Source of the DNA: Nitrospira sp. ND1
GTDB lineage: Bacteria; Nitrospirota; Nitrospiria; Nitrospirales; Nitrospiraceae
NCBI RefSeq assembly: GCF_900170025.1
Contig: NZ_FWEX01000006.1
Coordinates: forward strand, 2,285,625-2,349,624
Direction: 5' to 3'
Length of the DNA stretch: 64,000 nucleotides
Both the position numbers and the translations under genes were made by a program. The notes under the pieces were generated by a model that was not told the origin of the DNA, ran no database searches, and was given only the letters and a program-made list of their open reading frames with translations. Shown piece by piece: positions 34,392 through 43,551 of the stretch. How positions within the stretch are numbered: the first letter of the stretch is position 1; each line of letters opens with the position of its first letter.

Positions 34392-35369
34392 ATGACTAAG
34401 CCACTGATGACACGGATCCTCTTGGCGACCGATTTTTCAGATGGCGCGGCCTGTGCGCAGGACTATGCCATCTATCTCGCCTCCCACTGGGGAGCCACGT
34501 TGGAGGTCCTGCATGTGATCGAGACGCCCCACCGGTCGAGCGCCGAGGCGGAATCCCTTGCCGCGGTTGTACAGGTGCGAGCGGAGGCTGCGCGGCAGTT
34601 GGAGCAGGTGCGTGACGATCTGGTGCGGCGTGGCGTCTCAGTCAAGGTGCGGCTGGTTCTGGGGAACCCGGCAGAGCACATTGGTCTGGCTGCCAAGGAC
34701 AAGGGGGCGGAGCTTGTCGTGCTGGGCGTCCAGGGCCGAACCAACTTGCTGTATGGGCTGATCGGCAGCACGGCGGAACGGGTCGTGACAGAAGGGCCCT
34801 GTCCGGTTCTCGCGGTACCAGGGTTGCGTGAAGAAGCGGGCAGGCCGTCCGCGGCAGGCAGACAGGTACACATCCGGCATATTCTGGCACCGCTGGATTT
34901 TTCGAGTCCCTCGCTGGATGCCGTCGAATATGCCATTCAACTCGCCAACGGCCTCGGCGCCACAGTCACGTTGATGCATGTGTTGGAACCGGTCTGCTAC
35001 GACCTGGATTGCGGCCTCGGTGTAGTCGAACAGGAGGCGCGAAAACGAGACCATTGGAACAGGCAACTGTCGGAACTCCAGACCCTCGTGACCTCGTTCG
35101 GATTGGCGGCCGACGTCGAGATTTCAGGAGGCATTGCCTCCGATGCGATTCTCGCCTCTGCGTTACGCCATCGATCCGATCTGATCGTGATGGGGACCCA
35201 TGGCCGCCGCGGTGTCTCCGCGCAACGGTTCGGAAGCGTGTCGGAGGCGGTGTTGCGCCTGGCAACCTGTCCGGTCTTAACGGTCAAGACGCCGAAATTC
35301 GCCGCAGGCCACCGCCGGGTAGTGCCGCAAGCGATGAGAGAGACGGAAATTAAGGGAGCACAGCCATGA
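34392..35369 (+). CDS. Tandem universal stress protein
   Basis: AGAGGAGCTATC precedes ATG 34392; 325 residues with two UspA domains. Each has the ATP-binding G-x2-G-x9-G-S/T pattern (GVQGRTNLLYGLIGST near residue 115 and GTHGRRGVSAQRFGSV near residue 275). Acts in the cytoplasm in stress tolerance. The ATGA overlap with the next gene shows an operon with rnk and probably the OsmC gene. Confidence 0.9.
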   Translation: MTKPLMTRILLATDFSDGAACAQDYAIYLASHWGATLEVLHVIETPHRSSAEAESLAAVVQVRAEAARQLEQVRDDLVRRGVSVKVRLVLGNPAEHIGLAAKDKGAELVVLGVQGRTNLLYGLIGSTAERVVTEGPCPVLAVPGLREEAGRPSAAGRQVHIRHILAPLDFSSPSLDAVEYAIQLANGLGATVTLMHVLEPVCYDLDCGLGVVEQEARKRDHWNRQLSELQTLVTSFGLAADVEISGGIASDAILASALRHRSDLIVMGTHGRRGVSAQRFGSVSEAVLRLATCPVLTVKTPKFAAGHRRVVPQAMRETEIKGAQP

Positions 35370-35782
35370 ACCAGCGCGATATCTATATTACCGAATTCGA
35401 TTTGAACCGTCTGAGAGATGTCCTGAGGGCTCGTATCAGCATTGAGGCGCGGGACAGGGATCATCTGGAGAGCTTGGAGAATGAGCTCGATCGCGCCCAT
35501 GTCGTGGACCCATCCGCCGTTCCCCATGATGTGGTCACGATGAATTCCCAAGTCCGGATCGAAGACGTCGAGACCGGCATGGAAACTGTCTATACGCTGG
35601 TATTTCCTGCCGATGCCGGTATCCAGGAGAAGAAGCTGTCGATCCTTGCGCCGATCGGGACGGCTCTGTTGGGGGCGCGCGCGGGTGAGACGGTGGACTG
35701 GCCCGTGCCGGCGGGCGTGCGAACCGTGCGCATCAAGGACGTCTTGTACCAACCCGAAGCCGCAGGGCATTATCACCTATAG
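35366..35782 (+). CDS. rnk: Rnk-like nucleoside diphosphate kinase regulator / GreA-GreB C-terminal domain protein
   Basis: Overlaps the upstream stop codon (ATGA). 138 residues with an N-terminal helical part (LNRLRDVLRA) and the GreA/GreB C-terminal fold (VVTMNSQVRIEDVETG, LSILAPIGTALLGARAGETVDW). This is the Rnk layout: Rnk binds RNA polymerase but lacks the Gre coiled-coil tip. Its regulatory partner here is unknown. Confidence 0.85.
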   Translation: MNQRDIYITEFDLNRLRDVLRARISIEARDRDHLESLENELDRAHVVDPSAVPHDVVTMNSQVRIEDVETGMETVYTLVFPADAGIQEKKLSILAPIGTALLGARAGETVDWPVPAGVRTVRIKDVLYQPEAAGHYHL

Positions 35783-35828
35783 CAGGTAGGCTGTAGTCCA
35801 CACAGTATGAACCATACCGGAGGAATCG

Positions 35829-36263
35829 ATGGAAGTTCGCAGCAAGGTCTATACGTATCGTACGGCAGTGAAATGGACGGAACAGAAAAAAGGAACGATT
35901 ACCTGCGAAGGAAAACCGGATATCCAGGTGGCGACACCTCCGGAGTTCAAAGGACATGAGGGGATTTGGTCGCCGGAGGACTTGTATGTGGCGTCGGCCA
36001 ATATCTGCCTGATGACGACATTTTTGGCGGTCGCCGAACGGGCCGGATTGACCTTCACGTCGTACCACTGTGAGGCGGAAGGACGGTTGGAACTCGTAGA
36101 GGGAAAGTTTCAGGTCACCGTGATTACGTTGCGTCCGCAGATTGCGCTTCAGTCGGGAAGCGATGCGGCGAAAGCCAAGGAGCTCATCGAGAAGGCGGAA
36201 GCCAACTGCCTGATCTCGAATTCGATGAAAACGCGTATCGCCCTAGAGCCCACCATCTCCTGA
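35829..36263 (+). CDS. OsmC-family peroxiredoxin-like protein
   Basis: CCGGAGGAATCG precedes ATG 35829; 144 residues with the OsmC/Ohr fold. The reactive cysteines are Cys60 (ASANIC) and Cys127 (EANCLIS). Such proteins reduce organic hydroperoxides in the cytoplasm using lipoyl or other thiols. The gene is 46 bases after rnk. A second, divergent OsmC-like protein occurs at 43552. Confidence 0.85.
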   Translation: MEVRSKVYTYRTAVKWTEQKKGTITCEGKPDIQVATPPEFKGHEGIWSPEDLYVASANICLMTTFLAVAERAGLTFTSYHCEAEGRLELVEGKFQVTVITLRPQIALQSGSDAAKAKELIEKAEANCLISNSMKTRIALEPTIS

Positions 36264-36488
36264 CGCTCCGGATTGGGGCATCTTGCGCCAGCCGGGATCG
36301 AGTGGTGGGGTGATTCTCTCCACGGCCATCCCGGCTGGGCGTCGAGTTTTTCCGCGAATCGGTTACTCTCACCCTGTTTCTCTCATTTCACTTGGTTGTC
36401 CCTTCCTGTCCGACTGGCACGAGGATCGCATTCTCATCGTCGTATGTGGGGTGCCACGGGTGTGCGGCAGCTCCTTACAAAGGAGACG

Positions 36489-36857
36489 ATGATGAACGCC
36501 AGAGTCACCGGTCCGGTTCTCCTGTCGATGCTCCTCATTGCGGCGGTCGGCAGCGGTTCGTATGCGGCCGGGGGGAATGTGGCCAAAGGCAAGGTGCTCT
36601 ATACCAATCTCTGTATCCGTTGCCATGGAGTCGATGGGAAGGGCGACGCCTATATGAAGTTTAATCCTCCGGTCGCCGATCTCAGCTCTCCTGCCGTGCA
36701 AAGCAAGTTAGATGAATCCCTTATGAAAGCGATTCACGACGGACGGAAGGATACGGCCATGGGAGCCTGGAAATTCGTCCTCTCCGAAGAAGAGATCAGT
36801 GACGTGACCGCCTACGTACGAGTGCTCGGGAGTCACGCCAATCGCACGCTGCCGTAG
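36489..36857 (+). CDS. Monohaem cytochrome c
   Basis: AAAGGAGACG precedes ATG 36489; a signal peptide of ~26 residues (ending YA-AGG). One CIRCH haem site near residue 42 and a distal Met in TAMGAW. It is a class I cytochrome c of about 95 mature residues, exported and periplasmic. It begins the large cytochrome island and resembles the cytochromes at 41016 and 61768. Confidence 0.85.
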   Translation: MMNARVTGPVLLSMLLIAAVGSGSYAAGGNVAKGKVLYTNLCIRCHGVDGKGDAYMKFNPPVADLSSPAVQSKLDESLMKAIHDGRKDTAMGAWKFVLSEEEISDVTAYVRVLGSHANRTLP

Positions 36858-36878
36858 CCGAATGGAAAGGAGTGCCTC

Positions 36879-37349
36879 ATGAACTGGCGTGTACTTGGGC
36901 TGGGAACCGCGGTGTTATGGATGGTCACGGTGGGCGTGATTGTGGCGTTGTTCGTCCAGGGGCATACCAGGCCGGGGGCCGACGGGCGCACGGAAATTCT
37001 CCTGGCGCCGGCGGAGCGGGATCTGATCCTGACAGAGATGCGGCAATTGCTTAAGTCGGTGCATGGGGTCGTGACGGTCTTGGGGAGTCCGGACCAAAAC
37101 CTCAAGGCCGCAGAAGCCGCAGCCCGCTCAGCGGGTATGGCAATGGCGGCAGACGTCAATCCCGCCGTCATGTTGAAACTCCCCCTGCCGTTTAAGCAAA
37201 TGGGCATGTCGATCCACAAGGATATGGATCATCTGGCTGACGGCATTGCGCAGGGGGAATCTTCCGTCCAAATTCTCAATCGTCTGTCGAGCATGACGGC
37301 GCGCTGCACCGCCTGCCATGACATGTATCGGTTTGCGACAGCAAAGTAG
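36879..37349 (+). CDS. c-prime/c556-like monohaem protein
   Basis: AAAGGAGTGCC precedes ATG 36879; 156 residues. One N-terminal membrane or signal helix, then helical segments, and a single CTACHDMYRF haem motif close to the C-terminus. The C-terminal CXXCH after a helical bundle is the arrangement of cytochrome c' and c556. Membrane anchoring is likely as the hydrophobic segment lacks a clear cleavage site. Function unknown. Confidence 0.7.
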   Translation: MNWRVLGLGTAVLWMVTVGVIVALFVQGHTRPGADGRTEILLAPAERDLILTEMRQLLKSVHGVVTVLGSPDQNLKAAEAAARSAGMAMAADVNPAVMLKLPLPFKQMGMSIHKDMDHLADGIAQGESSVQILNRLSSMTARCTACHDMYRFATAK

Positions 37350-37503
37350 CGGTCGGCTGTCAGGCTATCCGGAGCGAATCCTTTTTCATGAAGCTGACTC
37401 CTACCGAGTAAGAGCTGGTTTGGCACAGGGGTGGATGATCGGAGGCAGTCGCCCGATTGGCGCTGACAACTGACGGCTTCAAAAGAATGAAGGAGGTGCT
37501 GTG

Positions 37504-37722
37504 ATGGCATGCAATGTTGGTGGAATCGAACGGCCGGTCCGGATCGTGTTGGGGGTCTTGTTGATCGGAATCGGTGTTTTCGCCGGGCTGCCTCCCGTGG
37601 GGATGGGGGTTGCGCTGGCCATGGGAGCGATTGCGCTGGTCACCGGCGCCATCGGGTTTTGTCCGGTATGGACTCTGTTGGGGGTCAACACCTGCCCGAT
37701 CGACGCAGGTAAAAAATCCTGA
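37504..37722 (+). CDS. DUF2892 small membrane protein
   Basis: AAGGAGGTGCTGTG precedes ATG 37504; 72 residues with two helices. MACNVGGIERPVRIVLGVLL and FCPVWTLLGVNTCP match the DUF2892/YgaP membrane domain, with conserved Cys in FCPVWTLLGVNTC. Similar to the gene at 14227. Confidence 0.8.
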   Translation: MACNVGGIERPVRIVLGVLLIGIGVFAGLPPVGMGVALAMGAIALVTGAIGFCPVWTLLGVNTCPIDAGKKS

Positions 37723-37827
37723 CCCAACAGGTTTTGCGGTGAAGTGGCGTGTGCGCAGGGTGATCATAGGCAGTGTGGAGAGTGCCGGTGGCAATTCCGT
37801 CACTGGAGTAGCGCGAAGGAGGACAGG

Positions 37828-38271
37828 ATGACGACGATGGCGAGACCGGGTGTGCCGGTAGGCGGATTTAAGACGGTCGGACAGATTGTAGGGACGAACC
37901 AATTGCGCATTCACCGGAACCAAAGCGCATTGGCGATCGCGGTGGAGTTGCTGACGAGTCATACACCCGGGGCGCCGGTGGTCGATGACGCGGGACAGTA
38001 CATCGGGTTCATCAGTGAATTCGATCTATTGAAAGCCCTGAGGTCGAACCAGGATCTCAATCAGCTGACGGCAGAACAGGTTATGGTCAAGGATCGGATT
38101 ACCGTGACGGCGGAGACATCGATCGACGATGCGGTTCGAATGATGGAAGAGAAGCGTTTGCTCAATCTGCCCGTCGAGAAGGACGGCACGATCAGATACA
38201 CATTGACCCGACACGATTTGCTGCGGGCCTGGATCGGTCTGGGGCTGGATATTGAGAACCAGACGGTCTGA
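37828..38271 (+). CDS. CBS-domain pair protein
   Basis: GAAGGAGGACAGG precedes ATG 37828; 147 residues containing two CBS motifs: the first with ALAIAVELLTSHTPGAPVVDDAGQYIGFISEFDLL, the second with VTAETSIDDAVRMMEEKRLLNLPVEKDGTIRYTLTRHDLL. CBS pairs bind adenosine nucleotides and act as energy sensors. The partner is unknown; it precedes the Rieske gene by 89 bases. Confidence 0.85.
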   Translation: MTTMARPGVPVGGFKTVGQIVGTNQLRIHRNQSALAIAVELLTSHTPGAPVVDDAGQYIGFISEFDLLKALRSNQDLNQLTAEQVMVKDRITVTAETSIDDAVRMMEEKRLLNLPVEKDGTIRYTLTRHDLLRAWIGLGLDIENQTV

Positions 38272-38360
38272 ATCAAGTTGCGAATGGCGGAGGGGGCGGG
38301 AGTGAATAGGCTGCCGCCTCCTCTCCTGCCCGGAATCACCCTACATGATGGATTACGAAC

Positions 38361-38912
38361 GTGAGTTATTCCGACGACACACAGAGCTGTGAAGGGGCAG
38401 GGCTGTCGACTCCGGTCGGGTCGCGGCGGACATTTTTTCACTGGGTGACGGTTGCCGCTGCCGCTGTGGTCGGGGTGGGGCTGGCTGTGCCACTGCTCGG
38501 CTCGCTGGTGTCACCGGCCTTCATGCGACGCAAACGTGAATGGGTCGATGTCGGCCCGGTGGATACGTTGCCCGCGGGGCGCCCTACCCAATTGGATCAT
38601 GTGACCACCGTCCGCGATGGCTGGCTGGAAGCGAAGTCCCAGAAGGCGGTATGGGCGGTGAAGCAGGCGCAAGGCGAGGTGAAGGTCTTCTCCCCCATCT
38701 GCACGCATCTGGGATGCGGGTACCGCTGGGACGATACGGAAAAGAAGTTCCTCTGTCCCTGTCACGGGAGCGCCTATGACATCAACGGTCAGGTGTTGGG
38801 CGGACCCGCGCCGCGTCCGCTGGACGTACTCCCGTCGAAAGTGGAGGGAGGCCGGCTCCTCGTCATGTATCAAGACTTTAAATCGGGCCTTCCACAGAGT
38901 GTGGAGTTGTGA
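38361..38912 (+). CDS. petC: Rieske iron-sulfur protein of bc-type complex
   Basis: GTG 38361. A basic N-terminus and a membrane helix (residues ~25-45) precede the Rieske fold. The cluster ligands are in CTHLGC (residues ~114-119) and CPCHGS (~132-137). It is the [2Fe-2S] subunit that takes electrons from quinol and passes them to a cytochrome c. The gene precedes the cytochrome b gene. The RRTFFHW motif suggests Tat export. Confidence 0.9.
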   Translation: MSYSDDTQSCEGAGLSTPVGSRRTFFHWVTVAAAAVVGVGLAVPLLGSLVSPAFMRRKREWVDVGPVDTLPAGRPTQLDHVTTVRDGWLEAKSQKAVWAVKQAQGEVKVFSPICTHLGCGYRWDDTEKKFLCPCHGSAYDINGQVLGGPAPRPLDVLPSKVEGGRLLVMYQDFKSGLPQSVEL

Positions 38913-38948
38913 GCGGCGATGGTTTCATTGCCGAGATCTGGGAGTTGA

Positions 38949-40274
38949 ATGTCTTCTCGCCTATACGATTGGTTCGACCGTCGGTTGAACCTGAAACCGG
39001 TGCAGCGCACGCTGCTCGACGAACCCATTCCGGGCGGAGCCAGCTGGATTTACGTCTTCGGCTCCGTCACGTTGTTCTTGTTCGTACTTCAGGCCGCCAC
39101 CGGCATGTTCCTCGCGCTTTATTATGCTCCGACGCCGGATCACGCCTACGACAGCGTCCGATTCATTGAAACCGAGGTCACGTTCGGGTGGTTCGTGCGC
39201 GGGCTCCACCATTGGGGCGCGTCGTCGATGGTCGTGGCGATCGGTCTCCATATGCTCCAGACCTTTCTCTATGGCGCGTACAAAAAGCCGCGCGAAGTGA
39301 TGTGGATGGTCGGGGTGGTGCTGTTCCTCGTGGTGATGACCTTCGCGTTTACCGGCTATTTGCTGCCCTGGGATCAAACCGCCTATTGGGCGACTCAGAT
39401 CGGCATCAACATGGTGGGCACGGTTCCGCTCATCGGAGATTTTCTCTCCCGGGTCTTGCGAGGAGGAGAAATCCTCGGCGCATTGACGCTGTCGCGGTTC
39501 TTTGCGATTCATGTGTTGTTTCTTCCGGCCATCCTGATCGGTGGGATCGCTCTGCATCTGTTCGTGTTGAGACGGGTAGGGCCGGCCGGACCCTGGACCG
39601 ACGATCGCGCGTCGCTGGGCAGCGAGACCTTCGCTCCCCGGCAGGTTTATATGGATGCGGTGGTGATTGCCCTGGTGTTTCTCACGGTCGCCGCGCTGGC
39701 CTTGAGCATTCCTCTGCCCCTGACGGATAAGGCTAATCCTTCCGATACGAGCTTCGTGCCGGTCCCCGAATGGTACTTTCTGTTTTACTACGAGCTGCTC
39801 AAGTACGTGCATGGGCCGCTTGAACCGTTGGCGACCTGGGTTCTTCCTCTGTCTGTGATTCTGATCATGTTGTGCTGGCCGTTCATCGATCGTAACCCGG
39901 TGCGCAATCCCATCCGGCGGCCGGTGGCCTTGGGCAGCGGCCTGCTCTTCCTGTTCGTCGTCTTCGGTCTCTTAGGCATCTCGCTCAAGAATCTCTACGC
40001 TGTGCCGAGAACCGATCCGGCCGTCGTCCAGGGACGAGCGATCTATGCCCAGCTCGGTTGTGCCGGTTGTCATCGCATCCATGGTGAGGGAGGCGCCGTC
40101 GCCCCCGACCTGTCTACGATCGGAGACGCGAGACCGGATCGGGCGTGGCATCTCAAGCATTTCCGCGATCCGCAATCCGTCTCGCCGGGATCGTTTATGC
40201 CGAAATTCCCGCTTACCGACCAACAGCTCAATGACTTGACCAGCTACATGCTGAGTTTGAAGCGGGAGAGTTAG
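38949..40274 (+). CDS. Cytochrome b fused to cytochrome c
   Basis: 441 residues. The b domain carries two His pairs: LHH..LH (spacing 14) and AIH..LH (spacing 15). The 15-residue spacing in the second pair is that of cytochrome b6. PEWYFLFYYELLKYV marks the quinol site in the subunit IV-like part. A C-terminal cytochrome c domain has CAGCH near residue 371. It is a fused b6/IV plus c subunit of a quinol:cytochrome c oxidoreductase, replacing cytochrome c1/f. It directly follows the Rieske gene, making a two-gene complex. Confidence 0.9.
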   Translation: MSSRLYDWFDRRLNLKPVQRTLLDEPIPGGASWIYVFGSVTLFLFVLQAATGMFLALYYAPTPDHAYDSVRFIETEVTFGWFVRGLHHWGASSMVVAIGLHMLQTFLYGAYKKPREVMWMVGVVLFLVVMTFAFTGYLLPWDQTAYWATQIGINMVGTVPLIGDFLSRVLRGGEILGALTLSRFFAIHVLFLPAILIGGIALHLFVLRRVGPAGPWTDDRASLGSETFAPRQVYMDAVVIALVFLTVAALALSIPLPLTDKANPSDTSFVPVPEWYFLFYYELLKYVHGPLEPLATWVLPLSVILIMLCWPFIDRNPVRNPIRRPVALGSGLLFLFVVFGLLGISLKNLYAVPRTDPAVVQGRAIYAQLGCAGCHRIHGEGGAVAPDLSTIGDARPDRAWHLKHFRDPQSVSPGSFMPKFPLTDQQLNDLTSYMLSLKRES

Positions 40275-40310
40275 GGTGTGTCTAATGCGGGCAGAGAACG
40301 GAAAGGAGCG

Positions 40311-40994
40311 ATGATGACCGACGTCTGGCGTAGTGGCGGCCTTCTTGTGGCGCTCGTAGTTGGGATGACGACGGTCTTTGCGGTTGCGGTCACTCGCGTT
40401 GCGGCAAAGGGCGAGCAAGCGGGCGAACAATTTGTGAGGAACACCTGTACGGCCTGCCATCGAATCGAAGGTCCGGTCGCAGCCCGCAAAACCAAGAAGG
40501 CACCGGACCTGATTTGGGCCGGTAATAAGTATCAGCCAGCGTGGCTCGTCAACTGGCTCCAGAATCCCGATTTCAAGCACTATCCCGTCGGCTACGATTT
40601 TCGCCCGGATCGAAAGAAGCGACACCTTGCCTTGCCCCTCGATCAGGCGAAAGCGGCGGCGGCGTTTCTGGCTACGCGGAAGGATCCTCGTATCAAGGAA
40701 GGTGTGATGAAGGCAGGCACGGCGGAGCAAATGGCGAGGGGACGCAAGCTCTATCAGGAGCATGGATGCCAGAATTGTCATTACACGCCGGCCGGTACGC
40801 CGAAGGGGTATGTCGGAGGAACGTCCAGTACCTCGTTCATCAAATTGAGCGAGCGGTTAAACGCGGATTGGGTCTACCGTTTTAACCTGAACCCCAACGA
40901 TTTCGAGCCGGACAGCGGGGCCTATATCCCTAAGCCGCCGCTGCCGGATGAGGACATTTACGCCATTACCGCATACATGATGACATTCAAATAG
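40311..40994 (+). CDS. Dihaem cytochrome c
   Basis: GAAAGGAGCG precedes ATG 40311 (or 40314). Signal peptide, then CTACHRIEG and CQNCH sites. 227 residues. It contains KAPDLIWAGNKYQPAWLVNWL, a segment shared with the N-terminal half of the tetrahaem protein at 45836. It is likely an electron acceptor for the bc complex next to it. Confidence 0.85.
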   Translation: MMTDVWRSGGLLVALVVGMTTVFAVAVTRVAAKGEQAGEQFVRNTCTACHRIEGPVAARKTKKAPDLIWAGNKYQPAWLVNWLQNPDFKHYPVGYDFRPDRKKRHLALPLDQAKAAAAFLATRKDPRIKEGVMKAGTAEQMARGRKLYQEHGCQNCHYTPAGTPKGYVGGTSSTSFIKLSERLNADWVYRFNLNPNDFEPDSGAYIPKPPLPDEDIYAITAYMMTFK

Positions 40995-41015
40995 GTTGAG
41001 TGAGAGGAGGGAACG

Positions 41016-41387
41016 ATGAACGATGCAGGTCGCCGGGCGACAGTCGCGGGCGGAGGACTCCTGTTGATGGTAGCGAACATTGTCATGGGCGGAGCCGCGG
41101 GAGGGGCTGAGGGAAAGTCGAATCCCGAGGCCGGGAAGAAGATCTATCTGGAGAGTTGTCAGAACTGCCATGGACCGACGGGCAAAGGCGACAGCGACAT
41201 GGCGGCCTACCTGTCGCCGCCGCCCGCCAATCTTACCGCCAAGGGGACCCAGTCAAAGACCGATGCGCAACTGCGGAAGGTGATTCTGGAGGGGCGGCCC
41301 GGTACGGCCATGACCGGGTATGAGGGAGCGTTTGAAGAACCTCAATTGTCGGATTTGATCGCCTACATCCGCTCGCTCAAGTCATGA
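41016..41387 (+). CDS. Monohaem cytochrome c
   Basis: GAGAGGAGGGAACG precedes ATG 41016. Signal peptide of ~30 residues; the haem site is CQNCHGPTGKGD and the distal Met is in GTAMTGYEG. A class I c-type cytochrome of ~93 mature residues, similar in sequence to that at 36489. It belongs to the same transcription unit as the dihaem protein (22-base spacing). Confidence 0.85.
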   Translation: MNDAGRRATVAGGGLLLMVANIVMGGAAGGAEGKSNPEAGKKIYLESCQNCHGPTGKGDSDMAAYLSPPPANLTAKGTQSKTDAQLRKVILEGRPGTAMTGYEGAFEEPQLSDLIAYIRSLKS

Positions 41388-41509
41388 GGTTCGAGGAGGG
41401 CACAACAGCGGATCTCGACCTCCCCTGCTGGTGGTTCGAAGAAGAGTATCACAAGACTGTACCCGGTGGTCGTCTCTTGGCCGGAGGACCATCATGAAGG
41501 GAGGCTGTT

Positions 41510-42094
41510 ATGTCGATCACACAGAAGCTTGCGGGGGGACTGGTTGTGGCGGTTGCTCTGCTCGGAGGCTGGGGCCCCAGCTTTGCCGGCGCACCATCGG
41601 CCGGCAGTGTCCCGGTTGAAGCGGTGATGGACTATCTCCATTCCGTCCTGGAGGCCAATCGCACATTTTATACCGTCCATGTCGTGGAGCGGATGCAGCG
41701 GAGGGGCGTGATCGAGTCTTCTGAGAAATGGCGCGAACTCAGCGCCCTTCCGCTTCCAGCCCAGTTCTTTCAAGAGGCATCGAGCCTGGCCACGCTGACC
41801 GGCAGCGCCGTCCGGTATCGCTTGATCAGCCTGAACCCGATCAACAAACAAAACGGGCCTCATGGCGAATTCGAGCGCAAGGCGCTCGAAGCGGTCATGG
41901 CACATCCAGAGCAGCCGTATAAGGGGTCGGTGACCGAGGGAGGCGTGCGATACTTTCAGGCCCTGTATGCGGATCTTGCCGTGTCGTCCGTGTGCGTGAG
42001 CTGCCATAACGCCGATCCCCGCAGCCCGAAACGGGACTACAAGATGCGGGACGTGCTCGGCGCGGTCCTGATCTCGATTCCGATCTCGGAGTGA
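41510..42094 (+). CDS. DUF3365 (Tll0287-like) haem protein
   Basis: AGGGAGGCTGTT precedes ATG 41510; signal peptide ending FA-GAP. The single haem motif is CVSCH near residue 165; the rest (NPINKQNGPHGEFERKAL, GVRYFQALYAD) matches the DUF3365 fold known from cyanobacterial Tll0287 and sensor domains. It likely binds haem in the periplasm as a redox or gas sensor. Function not established. Confidence 0.75.
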   Translation: MSITQKLAGGLVVAVALLGGWGPSFAGAPSAGSVPVEAVMDYLHSVLEANRTFYTVHVVERMQRRGVIESSEKWRELSALPLPAQFFQEASSLATLTGSAVRYRLISLNPINKQNGPHGEFERKALEAVMAHPEQPYKGSVTEGGVRYFQALYADLAVSSVCVSCHNADPRSPKRDYKMRDVLGAVLISIPISE

Positions 42095-42606
42095 CTCGTC
42101 TCAGGATGGATCAAGCTGTTCGACGTGATCCGAGCGCTGCGAAGGGGGCTACGGCTTACGGCATAGGCTGCGTAGGGCCGTGCCTATGTTGTGGCCGGAA
42201 CCGGAATCCCCGTAGCGGCGTAGGATTATCGAGAACACCAAAGACATGATGCTCGGAGGCGTGAATGATGAGTGCAAGGCACCGACGTTATATCGGCCGG
42301 TGATCACGTTAGTCCCTTCGTCCATCCTCGAAGCCTCCCGGGCCGGCGCGAGGAAACAGGGCAGATAACGCCTCAGAACGATCAAATCAACATTCTGAAT
42401 CCTTTTCCACAAACCTGTCCCTAATCACCACATTCAAGACGGTGGTGTATGAGTTCGCTGTAGCACGATGCCGCAGGCGGCGGAGGGGGACTGTGGCTTT
42501 TGTCGTCAAGTATGCAGGCATGCATTCCCCTGAGGGCCTGCCAAAAGCTAATTCTCTTAGGCGAGCTCGTGTCGACGTGGTATGCAGTTTGCGAGACCCT
42601 CTACGT
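42095..42606. other. Intergenic region, no supported gene
   Basis: This is 512 bases. It contains a GGCTACGGCTTACGGCATAGGC stretch and its near inverse GCCGTGCCTATG around 42148-42190, and a stretch GGCGTGAATGATGAG (42260) that could start a 35-codon frame without support. An open frame continues into the following gene from 42442 but has no ribosome site or recognisable domain. I find no gene. Confidence 0.45.
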
Positions 42607-43452
42607 ATGAGACACATATTGTTCAGTGCCCTAGTGATCGTCGCGTTCATGACAGGTTGCGTCGATTCGAAGGAAGCACGCAGCGGCGCACAGTCTGCCA
42701 TGAGTCAAGCCGAGCCGGACAGGCTCGATGCCCTCTTCAGCCATCCCTCCCCCGATTCCATCCCCGGCGGGCAGCGCGGGGAGCAGATCCGGTTGGGTTA
42801 TGAGCTCGTCGTTCATACGCAGGAATTCGCCGCACCCTACGTAGGGAATCGGCTCACTTGCGCCAATTGTCATTTGGACGCAGGGCTCGATCCCAATTCG
42901 GCCTCTTATGTCGGGCTCTCGCGGGCCTATCCGGAATATCGCGCGCGAACCGGGCGTGTCGTGACATTGGCCGACCGTATCAATGAATGTTTTGAACGCA
43001 GCTTGAACGGCAAGCCGATTCCGTCGGACAGCCACAAGCTCCGGGCCATCGTGGACTACATCGAATGGTTGTCGAAGGATGTTCCGGCAGGAAGCCGGAT
43101 GGCCTGGCGTGGCATCCCACGGATTCAAGCGCCCAAGCCGCCGGATGTGGCGAATGGTGCCAAGGTCTTCACGTCCCGTTGCGCGTTTTGCCACGGAGCG
43201 GACGGGCAGGGCACGATGGCAGCTCCCGCTGTGTGGGGACCTCAGTCTTACAACATCGGCGCGGAGATGGCGCGCATTCCGGTAGCCGCTTCCTTCATTA
43301 AATCGAACATGCCTCGCACCAGAGGATGGGCCCTATCGGATCAGGATGCCTATGACGTAGCGGCGTATATCAACTCCCAACCACGCCCGGATTTTCACGA
43401 CAAGGGCAATGACTGGCCGAAGGGAGAGAAACCGGCGGATGCACCCTATTGA
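42607..43452 (+). CDS. tsdA: Thiosulfate dehydrogenase-like dihaem cytochrome (TsdA-type)
   Basis: ATG 42607 begins a lipoprotein signal (VIVAFMTGC, Cys near residue 17). Two haem sites: CANCHLDAGLDP and CAFCHGADGQG. TsdA has an unusual His/Cys-ligated haem; the equivalent conserved segment reads NECFERSLNGK, and the Cys is present. PYRARTGRV-like and IVDYIEWLSK segments also match. It would oxidise thiosulfate to tetrathionate, or run in reverse. The assignment is by motif; other dihaem cytochromes share the fold. Confidence 0.7.
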   Translation: MRHILFSALVIVAFMTGCVDSKEARSGAQSAMSQAEPDRLDALFSHPSPDSIPGGQRGEQIRLGYELVVHTQEFAAPYVGNRLTCANCHLDAGLDPNSASYVGLSRAYPEYRARTGRVVTLADRINECFERSLNGKPIPSDSHKLRAIVDYIEWLSKDVPAGSRMAWRGIPRIQAPKPPDVANGAKVFTSRCAFCHGADGQGTMAAPAVWGPQSYNIGAEMARIPVAASFIKSNMPRTRGWALSDQDAYDVAAYINSQPRPDFHDKGNDWPKGEKPADAPY

Positions 43453-43462
43453 ACGCGTGCAA

Positions 43463-43535
43463 CGCATCTCGTGAGGCGTATCTCATGACACATCCCTCCT
43501 GGGAATGAACAACGAGATGCGAAGTACGAGATGCG
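43463..43535. repeat. Short palindromic repeat family E, copy 1
   Basis: GCATCTCGTGAGGCGTATCTC is followed by the inverse-type arm ACGAGATGCGAAGTACGAG. This matches the copies at 47260 and 52577. It sits between the TsdA-like gene and the OsmC gene. Confidence 0.7.
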
Positions 43536-43551
43536 AGCGGAGGAGGACGAA

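Noticed and set aside
34997-35776. Minus-strand open frame of 259 codons
   Set aside because: It is opposite the universal stress protein and rnk genes, which have proper ribosome sites and family motifs.
42262-42369. 35-codon frame starting GTGAATGATGAG
   Set aside because: The start is weak and the product is unrecognised; left as intergenic.
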